From assembly GCA_000715855.1 (NCBI GenBank), contig KL571281.1, positions 20,778 to 26,937 on the forward strand: a DNA stretch of 6,160 bases, read 5' to 3'. Source of the stretch: Actinoplanes liguriensis. Its GTDB lineage: Bacteria > Actinomycetota > Actinomycetes > Mycobacteriales > Micromonosporaceae. The notes beneath the pieces are model-generated. The model had not been told where the DNA came from and made no database searches. It saw only the letters and a program-made list of their open reading frames with translations. A program made the position numbers and the translations under genes. Positions 1-5,432 of this stretch are shown one piece after another; within the stretch, counting starts at the first letter, position 1, and each line of letters begins with the position of its first letter.

Positions 1-21
1 AGAGATGTGTATAAGAGACAG
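1..21 (+). other. Nextera/Tn5 mosaic-end adapter (contig end)
   Basis: Positions 3-21 read AGATGTGTATAAGAGACAG, the 19-nt Tn5 mosaic end used in Nextera tagmentation libraries. The G at position 2 fits the read-2 (P7-side) adapter. This is sequencing-library DNA and not genome. Genomic sequence starts at about position 22. Translation of the adapter on the minus strand would add a false tail beginning CLLYTS to the ABC transporter that runs off this end. Confidence 0.96.
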
Positions 22-1607
22 AGGTAGAGCACCCGGTCGGCGTGGCCGAGCACGAGCGGGCTGGAGGTGCAGATGACCGTGGTGCGCCCGGCCCGCGCCG
101 CCCGGAGCCGCTCGGCGATCCGCGCCTCGGTGTGCGCGTCGACCGCGTTCGTCGGCTCCACCAGGATCAGGATCTCCGGGTCCGCGACCAGCGCCCGGAC
201 CAGCCGGAGCCGCTGCTGCTGGCCGCCGGAGAAGGATCGGCCGCGCTCGGCGACCACGCTGTCCAGCCCGTCGGGCAGACCGTCCACGATGTCCTGTGCG
301 GCGGCCGCCTCCAGCGCCTCCGCCAGCCGGCCGCTCCGCTCCGGGTCCAGATCCGCCCGTAATCGCCCGGAGAAGAGCCGGGCCTCGTTCTCCGCGACCA
401 GGATCCGTTCCCGCAGCTCCGTCGGGGGCAGGCCGGTCAGCGGGATCCCGCCGAGCTCGGCGCCGGCGGCGTAACCGCCGAGCCGGTCGGCGATCCGGGC
501 CGCGTCCCCCGGATTGTCGGCCACGATCGCGGTGAGCCGGCCGGGCGCGATCCGCACCCCGGACTCCGGGTCGGCCAGCTCCCCGGGTGGTCGTTCCGCT
601 GTGGACACCGCCGGCTCGTCCCGGGACAGGCGGAGCATCTTCACCACCCGGCGGGCCGACACGTGGCCGCGGGTCACCTTGTCGATCGAGTCGGTGAGCT
701 GGCGCAGCGGCGCGACCAGGAACGCGGCGTACGCGTAGAACGACACGAGCTGCCCGACGGTGACCCGCCCGTCCGCCGCGAACCGGGCGCCCAGCCACGT
801 CACCAGGACCAGGAACGTTCCCGGCAGCAGGACCTGGGCCGCTTCCAGCAGGGACTCGACGGTGGCCGTCCGTACGCCGGCCGCGCGAAGCGCCTGGGAA
901 TGCGCGCGATAGCGCGCCACCATGACCGCCTCGCCGCCCACGCCGCGCAACACCCGCAGCCCGGTCACCAGGTCCGCGGCCTGGCCGGTCAGTCGTCCCT
1001 GCTGCTCCCGGTACGCCTGCTGACGCCGGTGCAGCGGACTGATCAGTCCACCCACGACCACCATCAGCGCCGGGACGCCGATCAGCACCACCAGCCCGAG
1101 CGGGACCGACGTGTGCAACAGCAGCAGGGTCACGATGCTGACCGCGAGCACCGCGCCGGTGCCTTTGGACGCCACGTCGACCGCCCCGCCGATGTGAGTG
1201 ATGTCCGCGGTGCCGATCGCCACCACCTCGCCCGCCTCCAGCCGGCGGGGCAGCGACGAGCCGAGCCGGTTCGCCTGGCGGACCGTCACCTGCACGGTGC
1301 GGAACCCGGCGCCCAGCCAGTTGTAGACCGAGAACCGGTGCCGGCTGATCCCGGTGAGCGCCTGCACGACGCCGACCACGAGCAGCACCAGGCCCCAGCC
1401 GAGCAATGCGCCGCCGCGCTCCTCGGCGGCGGCGTCGATGGCCCGGCCGACCATCGCCGGAACCAGTGACTGGCAACCCATCCAGGCGACCGAGAGAACG
1501 ATTCCCGTGACGATCGTCATACGGGAGCGCCGGACGAGCCAGCTCAGAAAACGGGTGGCGGACCGGGCGTCGGGCAGGCCGGGATCGGCCACGGGCAATC
1601 TGCGCAT
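22..1607 (-). CDS. ABC exporter half-transporter with degenerate ATPase domain (3' truncated)
   Basis: This encodes a fused membrane-plus-ATPase ABC exporter subunit; 528 complete codons are present and the C-terminus is cut off by the contig end. About six membrane segments can be seen near residues 30-53, 68-87, 149-168, 169-189, 253-276 and 284-304, then an ATPase domain from about 350. The signature motif SFSGGQQQR (458-466) and the D-loop region AVDAHTE are intact. Walker A is absent: ADNPGDAARIADRLGG (363-378) stands where GxxGxGKS/T should be. The Walker B aspartate is V483 (ILILVEPT), although E484 remains. The Q-loop position is E406 in LVAENEARLFSG, and the H-loop histidine is S515. 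It should bind little or no ATP and instead lend its signature motif to a competent partner, as in heterodimeric exporters. The substrate is unknown. The ATG at 1607 is chosen because the same frame is closed by the upstream gene's TGA and offers no other ATG or GTG. It lies 42 nt after the small gene and is probably co-transcribed with it. Codon 416 (360-362) is a rare TTA. Confidence 0.9.
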
Positions 1608-1649
1608 CAGGCCCCGACGGTACGGCCGGGAGGCCCGTGGAGCGACCGC

Positions 1650-1904
1650 TCAGCGATCGACGGGAGTGAAATCCCAGACGTGCGGAGCGCGTGCTACCAG
1701 CTTCTCCGGCGGCACCGGCATGCTCTCCGGGGTGTTTCGCCATTTGGTGATGACGACGATGCGATGATCCGTGGACGAATAGACGTCACTCGACACATGT
1801 TGTGGCAGCACCTCCATGCTTGGCACCGCCGTGTCGCAGACCCAGCTCAGCAGCTCGTCGAAGCCACTGCGCGAGGCCCGCACCTCCCACATCCGCGCGA
1901 TCAT
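1650..1904 (-). CDS. Small dimeric alpha/beta-barrel-like protein (ABM-like), 84 aa
   Basis: This is a hypothetical protein of 84 residues. The pattern is a beta strand (MIARMWEVRA), an amphipathic helix (about 14-31), two strands (about 37-56, ending VVITKW) and a last strand HVWDFTPVDR. This resembles the ferredoxin-like fold of antibiotic-biosynthesis-monooxygenase/EthD-type small proteins, which dimerise into a barrel. That assignment rests on pattern only; no catalytic residues can be named and no function is claimed. The start at 1904 is supported by a promoter placed so that transcription would begin at or next to the ATG. A second ATG occurs at codon 5. GC content looks lower than in the flanking genes. 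It stops 42 nt before the ABC exporter, in the same direction and in the same frame, which suggests a two-gene transcription unit. Confidence 0.8.
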   Translation of the reverse strand: MIARMWEVRASRSGFDELLSWVCDTAVPSMEVLPQHVSSDVYSSTDHRIVVITKWRNTPESMPVPPEKLVARAPHVWDFTPVDR

Positions 1905-1910
1905 GCTCGC

Positions 1911-1940
1911 TGTCTACCCCGGAAGCGTGACCGCGGTCAA
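1911..1940 (-). promoter_or_regulatory. Candidate leaderless promoter for the small gene and ABC exporter
   Basis: On the minus strand TTGACC (1940-1935) and TAGACA (1916-1911) are separated by 18 nt, matching sigma-70/HrdB-type -35 and -10 spacing. The -10 ends only 6 nt before the ATG at 1904, so transcription would start at or within a base or two of the start codon. That would give a leaderless mRNA, which is common in actinobacteria, and it agrees with the weak ribosome binding site there. This is inferred from motif match and spacing only. Confidence 0.5.
1928..1939. promoter_or_regulatory. 12-bp perfect palindrome overlapping the -35 (candidate operator)
   Basis: TGACCGCGGTCA is a perfect 12-bp palindrome that covers five of the six bases of the proposed -35 box (1935-1940). 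Such a position suits a dimeric repressor of the small gene/ABC exporter unit. No regulator gene is visible in the window, so the binding protein is unknown. GC-rich palindromes of this size also occur by chance. Confidence 0.35.
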
Positions 1941-1990
1941 ACCGAACAGATCAACACCACTTTTCCCGTACGGCGGTGAGGCGCCCGCCC

Positions 1991-2095
1991 TCAGCCCCTC
2001 CTACAGCCCTTCCTTCAGCCCGAACGCTGGCCGCAAGCCGCCCGCCGCCAGCCCGGGACGCCCTCTGCCGGCCGCCCGCCGTCAGCCCGGAACGC
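1991..2095. repeat. Short direct repeats in the tsaD downstream spacer
   Basis: A CAGCCC core recurs at 1992, 2004, 2016, 2049 and 2083. The first three lie exactly 12 nt apart (units 1991-2002, 2003-2014, 2015-2026). The later ones are spaced 33 and 34 nt. The longest pair, 2037-2061 and 2071-2095, matches at 23 of 25 positions. The 2071-2095 copy spans the tsaD stop codon, so the spacer seems to hold a decayed duplicate of the tsaD 3' end. With the promoter region, this accounts for the 177-nt spacer between tsaD and the next gene. No stem followed by a T-run is visible that would make a clear intrinsic terminator. Confidence 0.6.
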
Positions 2096-3128
2096 TCACC
2101 GTCGTCAGGTTCATCGCGGAGTCGGCGGGCAGATCGAGACGGCTCGGCGCGACACCCGCGGCGACCAGGTGCGAGCCGAGCGCCGCCACCATCGCCCCGT
2201 TGTCCGTGCACAGCTGCGGCCGCGGCACCCGCACCGCGATCCCGTGCTTGGCGGCCCGCTCCTCGGCGAGCACCCGCAGCCGTGAGTTCGCCGCCACCCC
2301 GCCGCCGATCACCAGCGTGCCCACCCCGTTGGTGAGGCACGCGTCGATCGCCTTGGCGGTGAGCACGTCGACCACGGCCTCCTGGAAGCTCGCCGACACG
2401 TCGGCCACCGGCACCGGCTCACCGGCCCGCTCGCGTGCCTCCACCCAGCGCGCCACCGCGGTCTTCAGCCCCGAGAAGGAGAAGTCGAAACGGTGCGCGG
2501 CCTGGTCCTTCGGCGCGGTCAGCCCGCGCGGGAACGCGATCGACCCGGGGTCGCCCTCGCGCGCCGAGCGGTCGATGATCGGGCCACCCGGGAAGCCCAG
2601 CCCGAGCAGCCGGGCCACCTTGTCGAACGCCTCGCCGGCCGCGTCGTCGATGGTCGCGCCGAGCGGCGTCACGCCCGCGGTCAGGTCGTCGACCAGCAGC
2701 AGCGACGAGTGCCCGCCGGAGACGAGCATCGCGATCGCCGGCTCGGGCAGCGGCCCGTGCTCCAAGGTGTCCACCGCCACGTGCGCGGCCAGGTGGTTCA
2801 CGCCGTAGATCGGCTTCTCGGCGGCCAGCGCATACCCCTTGGCGGCGGCGACGCCGACCAGCAGCGCGCCGGCCAGGCCGGGGCCACTGGTCACGGCGAT
2901 CGCGTCGATGTCGGCCAGGGTGACCTTCGCCTCGTCCAGCGCCCGCTGCATGGTCGGCACCAGCGCCTCCAGGTGGGCACGGCTGGCCACCTCGGGCACC
3001 ACGCCGCCGAAGCGGGCGTGCTGATCCACACTGGACGCGAGCGCGTCGGCGAGCAGGGTGTGCCCGCGCACGATGCCGATGCCGGTCTCGTCGCAGGAGG
3101 TCTCGATCCCAAGAACCAGGGCTGTCAC
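2082..3128 (-). CDS. tsaD: tRNA N6-adenosine threonylcarbamoyltransferase TsaD
   Basis: TsaD (Kae1/YgjD family) is the catalytic subunit that transfers the threonylcarbamoyl group from threonylcarbamoyl-AMP to A37 of tRNAs reading ANN codons. It works with TsaB and TsaE in the cytoplasm. The 348-residue length is normal. It opens with [10 protein letters not shown] (7-16), the ASKHA-fold phosphate loop. The metal-binding HxxxH is H112/H116 (NHLAAH), with D309 in CTDNGA as the later metal ligand. SGGHSSL (137-143), the GEAFDK segment (165-170) and [11 protein letters not shown] (275-285) are also family features. The GTG at 3128 is chosen because it gives the standard N-terminus [11 protein letters not shown]; an ATG at 3132 is out of frame. 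The ribosome binding site is weak. The gene begins inside a 49-nt tandem repeat that separates it from rimI, unlike the overlapping junctions upstream. The usual actinobacterial neighbours groES/groEL do not follow it here. Confidence 0.97.
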   Translation of the reverse strand: MTALVLGIETSCDETGIGIVRGHTLLADALASSVDQHARFGGVVPEVASRAHLEALVPTMQRALDEAKVTLADIDAIAVTSGPGLAGALLVGVAAAKGYALAAEKPIYGVNHLAAHVAVDTLEHGPLPEPAIAMLVSGGHSSLLLVDDLTAGVTPLGATIDDAAGEAFDKVARLLGLGFPGGPIIDRSAREGDPGSIAFPRGLTAPKDQAAHRFDFSFSGLKTAVARWVEARERAGEPVPVADVSASFQEAVVDVLTAKAIDACLTNGVGTLVIGGGVAANSRLRVLAEERAAKHGIAVRVPRPQLCTDNGAMVAALGSHLVAAGVAPSRLDLPADSAMNLTTVSVPG

Positions 3129-3148
3129 GCATCTCGCACCACCACCGT

Positions 3149-3167
3149 CTCGACCCGGAAGATCAAG
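3149..3167 (-). promoter_or_regulatory. RNA hairpin in repeat unit 1
   Basis: The mRNA strand reads CTTGATC-TTCCG-GGTCGAG, which can form a 7-bp stem with a 5-nt loop. Two of the pairs are G-U wobbles. It lies just upstream of the tsaD start. No T-run follows, so it is not a classical terminator. It could affect coupling, mRNA stability or processing, but the role is unknown. Confidence 0.45.
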
Positions 3168-3197
3168 GTCTCGTCACGCATCTGGCCCCACCACCGT

Positions 3198-3216
3198 CTT
3201 GATCCGGAAGATCAAG
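3198..3216 (-). promoter_or_regulatory. RNA hairpin in repeat unit 2
   Basis: The mRNA strand reads CTTGATC-TTCCG-GATCAAG, a perfect 7-bp stem with a 5-nt loop, starting 6 nt after the rimI stop codon. The unit 1 counterpart differs at two stem positions, and both changes keep pairing through G-U wobbles when read as RNA from the operon strand. No T-run follows the stem. Confidence 0.5.
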
Positions 3217-3222
3217 GTCTCG

Positions 3223-3660
3223 TCACGCATCGCGCATCATCACCAGGGCGTCCGTGTTGCTGGGTTGGTAGTAGCCGCGCCGGATGCCGACCGGCTCGAA
3301 GTCGTAGGTGGCGTAGAGCTTCTGCGCCGGATGGTTGTCGACCGCCACCTCGAGCAGGGTCCGCTGCACCTTCCGCCGCCGCACCTCGCCGAGCAGGTCC
3401 TCCAGCAGGGCGCGGCCGATGCCCAGCCGTTGCGCGTCCCGCTTGACCGCAATGTTCTGCACCCAGGACTCCTCCTGGTCCACAACGGACAAGCCGGCGT
3501 ACCCCACCAAAGTGTCGTTCTCCAGGGCGGCGATGTAGTAGTTGCCCTGGGCGAGCTCGTTCCAGAACATCGCGGCGGACCACTTCTCCGCACCGAAGAG
3601 ATCCTCCTCCAGCGGAAGCACGTCCTCGATGTGCCACCAGCGGAAACGCTCGATCCTCAC
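3223..3660 (-). CDS. rimI: GNAT N-acetyltransferase, RimI-like
   Basis: This 145-residue, single-domain GNAT protein fits the RimI group, which acetylates protein N-termini (ribosomal protein S18 in E. coli) using acetyl-CoA. The acetyl-CoA pyrophosphate loop is QRLGIG (77-82) after the strand WVQNIAV (66-72). E104 in TLLEV and Y116 in QKLY lie where the catalytic Glu and Tyr of RimI are found. The C-terminus GIRRGYYQPSNTDALVM is typical of the family. The GTG at 3660 overlaps the tsaB stop by 4 nt (GTGA, 3657-3660), which implies translational coupling and decides the start. Placement between tsaB and tsaD is the usual actinobacterial order. The actual substrate in this organism cannot be read from sequence and may be broader than S18. 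Confidence 0.93.
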   Translation of the reverse strand: MRIERFRWWHIEDVLPLEEDLFGAEKWSAAMFWNELAQGNYYIAALENDTLVGYAGLSVVDQEESWVQNIAVKRDAQRLGIGRALLEDLLGEVRRRKVQRTLLEVAVDNHPAQKLYATYDFEPVGIRRGYYQPSNTDALVMMRDA

Positions 3661-4292
3661 GTCAGCACCGGCTTGCGCCCCGCGGGCTCGACCGCGTCCG
3701 GCCGGCGCAGGTAGAGCGGGGTGAGGATCTCGCTCGGCGCCTGCGACCGAATTCGATCAGCGGCGATCGCCACCAGGGCGGCGCCCGGCGGGTAGAGCAG
3801 GTGCTCCTCCACCGGCACACCGAAGTCGTACTTCAAAGCCCCTTCGCCCGCCGATTTGTCCACGTTGACCGGGACATCCGCGGGCTTGGCGACATCCGGG
3901 CCGGTTTCCCGCACGCCGTCGGTGTAGGTCGCGTAATACACCTCGCGCCGCCGCGCGTCGGTCGCGATCAGCACCCGCCCCGGGCCGGCCGCGCGGCCCA
4001 GGGCGTCGAGCGAGCACACCCCGTACGTCGGGATGCCCAGCGCCTGACCCATGCTCGCGGCCGTGGCCAGCCCCACCCGCAGGCCGGTGAACGGCCCGGG
4101 GCCGAGACCGGCCACGATCGCGGTCAGGTCACGTGCTGTCTCTTATACACAGACCTCCGGCGCCAGCTTCTCGCCGTGCGCACGGGGATCGACGGTCCGG
4201 CTCTCGGCCACCCCGAACAGGCCGTCAGCGGTGACCTCGACGAGCGCGGCCGTCGAAGCCGGCGTAGCGGTGTCCAGAGCTAGAACAAGCAC
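3657..4292 (-). CDS. tsaB: TsaB, t6A complex scaffold (interrupted by adapter in this assembly)
   Basis: TsaB (YeaZ) is the inactive TsaD paralogue that dimerises with TsaD and helps recruit TsaE during t6A formation. The N-terminal part (4152-4292, 47 codons) begins MLVLALDTATPAS, the ASKHA start, and runs to HGEKLAPEV. The C-terminal part (3657-4133, 158 residues) begins RDLTAIVAGLGPGPFTGLR, the conserved TsaB helix region, and ends KPVLT. Between them lies Tn5 adapter sequence that supplies an in-frame TAA (4145-4143). Comparison with the spacing in E. coli TsaB suggests about 10 native residues are missing. The gene is most likely intact in the organism. The GTG at 4292 is chosen for the family N-terminus and for AGGG 8 nt upstream. 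It follows ung by 10 nt and overlaps rimI by GTGA. Confidence 0.92.
4136..4151. other. Internal Nextera/Tn5 mosaic-end fragment (assembly artefact)
   Basis: CTGTCTCTTATACACA is an exact match to 16 of the 19 nt of the Tn5 mosaic end, the same adapter found at both window ends. It sits in the middle of tsaB, reading as C-V-stop-E-T in the gene's frame, and it replaces native codons. The flanking sequences are two parts of one tsaB gene. This points to an assembly join through an untrimmed adapter rather than a biological insertion. Confidence 0.95.
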
Positions 4293-4300
4293 GTCTGAAA

Positions 4301-4304
4301 CCCT
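4301..4304 (-). promoter_or_regulatory. Ribosome binding site for tsaB
   Basis: AGGG on the minus strand lies 8 nt before the tsaB GTG (4292) and shares bases with the ung stop codon TAG (TAGGG). It supports the chosen start over longer readings of the same frame that would run back into ung. Confidence 0.6.
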
Positions 4305-4986
4305 AGTCGGTGACCCGGGGATCCCAGTTGATGACCGGGCGGCCACCGTCCGCGAGGGCCTTGTTCGCGGCGCTGAACGGGCGGCTGCCGAGGAAACCGG
4401 CCGGGTTCATCGGGCTCGGGTGACCGGCCTCGATCACCGCGTGCACCGGGTTCGTGACCAGGACCGCCTTCTTCTTCGCGTAGTTGCCCCAGAGCAGGAA
4501 GACGACCCGCTCGTCCCGCTCGTTCAACGCCCGGATGGTCGCGTCGGTGAACGTCTCCCAGCCCTTGTTCGCGTGCGACGCGGCCTTGCTCGCCCGGACC
4601 GTGAGCACCGCGTTGAGCAGCAGCACGCCCTGCTGCGCCCAGCCGGTCAGGTTGCCGCTCTTCGGCGGGGCGATGTTGACGTCCTCGGAGAGCTCCTTGA
4701 ACACGTTGCGCAGCGACGGCGGCACCCGGACACCGTCCCGGACGCTGAAGCTCAGCCCGTGCGCCTGGCCCGCGCCGTGGTACGGGTCCTGGCCCAGGAT
4801 CAGCACCCGGGTCTGCTCCGGCAGGCACAGCCGGTACGCCGAGAACAGGTCCTCCACCGGCGGGTAGACGGTGTGCTCGGCATACTCCGCGGCGACGAAC
4901 TCGCCCAGCGCGGCCGTCGCCTTCGCGTCCAGGAAGGGGGCCAGCTCGGCGCGCCACTCGCCGGGAAGCAGCTCGGTCAGGTTCAC
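4303..4986 (-). CDS. ung: Uracil-DNA glycosylase, family 1 (Ung)
   Basis: Ung cuts uracil from DNA after cytosine deamination or dUTP incorporation and starts base excision repair. The 227 residues are a normal full-length family 1 enzyme. GQDPYHG (65-71) carries the water-activating D67. LLLNAVLTVR (122-131) is the region containing the uracil-binding Asn. HPSPMNP (189-195) carries the catalytic H189 and the minor-groove loop; the PMNP ending differs slightly from the common HPSPLSA form. The GTG at 4986 overlaps the tsaE stop by GTGA (4983-4986) and has GGAG (4995-4992) 5 nt upstream, giving the expected start MNLTELLP. Its place between tsaE and tsaB is unusual, since those genes are more often adjacent. 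It would be co-expressed with the tRNA modification genes. Confidence 0.96.
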   Translation of the reverse strand: MNLTELLPGEWRAELAPFLDAKATAALGEFVAAEYAEHTVYPPVEDLFSAYRLCLPEQTRVLILGQDPYHGAGQAHGLSFSVRDGVRVPPSLRNVFKELSEDVNIAPPKSGNLTGWAQQGVLLLNAVLTVRASKAASHANKGWETFTDATIRALNERDERVVFLLWGNYAKKKAVLVTNPVHAVIEAGHPSPMNPAGFLGSRPFSAANKALADGGRPVINWDPRVTD

Positions 4987-5432
4987 ATTCTCTCCAGTCG
5001 TCGGGCCCAGTCGCCGCCGTGCGGGACCAGTTCGATCACTCGGGTGTCGTCGTCCAGCCGGTCGATGGCGACCAGCAGGTATTCGTCGTTCAACTGCTCG
5101 ACCAGGCCGGCGCCCCACTCCACCACGGTGACCGCCTCGTCGGCGGAGGCGTCCAGGTCCAGGTCGTCGATCTCGGCGCGCGGATCAGGGCGGTCGCCCA
5201 GCCGGTACGCGTCCGCGTGCACCATCGGCACCGGGCCGCGATGCACCCGGGCGATCACGAACGTCGGCGAGGTGATCGGCCCCTGCACGCCCAGCCCCGC
5301 GCCGATGCCCTGGGCCAGCGCGGTCTTGCCGGCCCCGAGCGGGCCGGTGAGCAGCACCAGGTCGCCCGGGCGCAGCACGGCGGCGAGGCGGCGGCCGAAC
5401 GCCTGTGTCTCCTCGACGGTGGTCAGCTTCAC
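4983..5432 (-). CDS. tsaE: TsaE, ATPase of the t6A synthesis complex
   Basis: TsaE (YjeE) is a small P-loop ATPase that binds the TsaB-TsaD dimer and is needed for multiple turnovers in t6A synthesis. The 149 residues match the family length. Walker A is GPLGAGKT (30-37). The family motifs SPTF (55-58), HADAYRL (72-78) and VVEWG (103-107) follow in order. The GTG at 5432 (MKLTTVEETQAFGRRLA) overlaps the hydrolase stop by GTGA (5429-5432), with GGAG about 8 nt upstream. Longer readings of this frame extend through the hydrolase gene and out into the adapter, and are not real. The stop overlaps the ung start by GTGA. Confidence 0.96.
   Translation of the reverse strand: MKLTTVEETQAFGRRLAAVLRPGDLVLLTGPLGAGKTALAQGIGAGLGVQGPITSPTFVIARVHRGPVPMVHADAYRLGDRPDPRAEIDDLDLDASADEAVTVVEWGAGLVEQLNDEYLLVAIDRLDDDTRVIELVPHGGDWARRLERM

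Larger units (their letters stand above)
3124..3231. repeat. 49-nt tandem repeat between rimI and tsaD (2 units plus 10 nt)
   Basis: Unit 1 is 3124-3172 and unit 2 is 3173-3221, identical at 45 of 49 positions. A third copy begins at 3222 with the 10-nt block GTCACGCATC (3222-3231), also present at 3124-3133 and 3173-3182. On the mRNA strand this block reads GATGCGTGAC. It holds the rimI stop at one end and the tsaD GTG start at the other. Deleting two whole units would leave rimI and tsaD overlapping by GTGA. The 39 nt between blocks resemble neither gene. The origin could be replication slippage on an inserted element, or a dispersed genomic repeat. Confidence 0.9.

Noticed and set aside
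663..1469. Long plus-strand frame of 268 codons
   Set aside because: It lies opposite the ABC exporter, is rich in Arg, His, Gln and Asp as expected for a shadow of a high-GC gene, and has no recognisable domain.
2026..2052. Intrinsic terminator after tsaD (GCTGGC/GCCAGC stem)
   Set aside because: The stem is only 6 bp with a 15-nt loop and no T-run follows, so it is expected by chance in this GC-rich repeat.
3124..3231. CRISPR array or riboswitch between rimI and tsaD
   Set aside because: There are just two contiguous units and no unique spacers, so it is not CRISPR. The short simple hairpins do not match any riboswitch architecture I recognise.
4136..4151. Natural insertion sequence or transposon scar in tsaB
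   Set aside because: It matches the engineered Tn5 mosaic end exactly and equals the contig-end adapters. There is no paired inverted end, no transposase gene and no 9-bp target duplication.
4143..4346. A stand-alone small protein made of the TsaB N-terminus with an 18-residue extension
   Set aside because: The extension overlaps the 3' end of ung, and the stop is adapter-derived. The family N-terminus starts at 4292.
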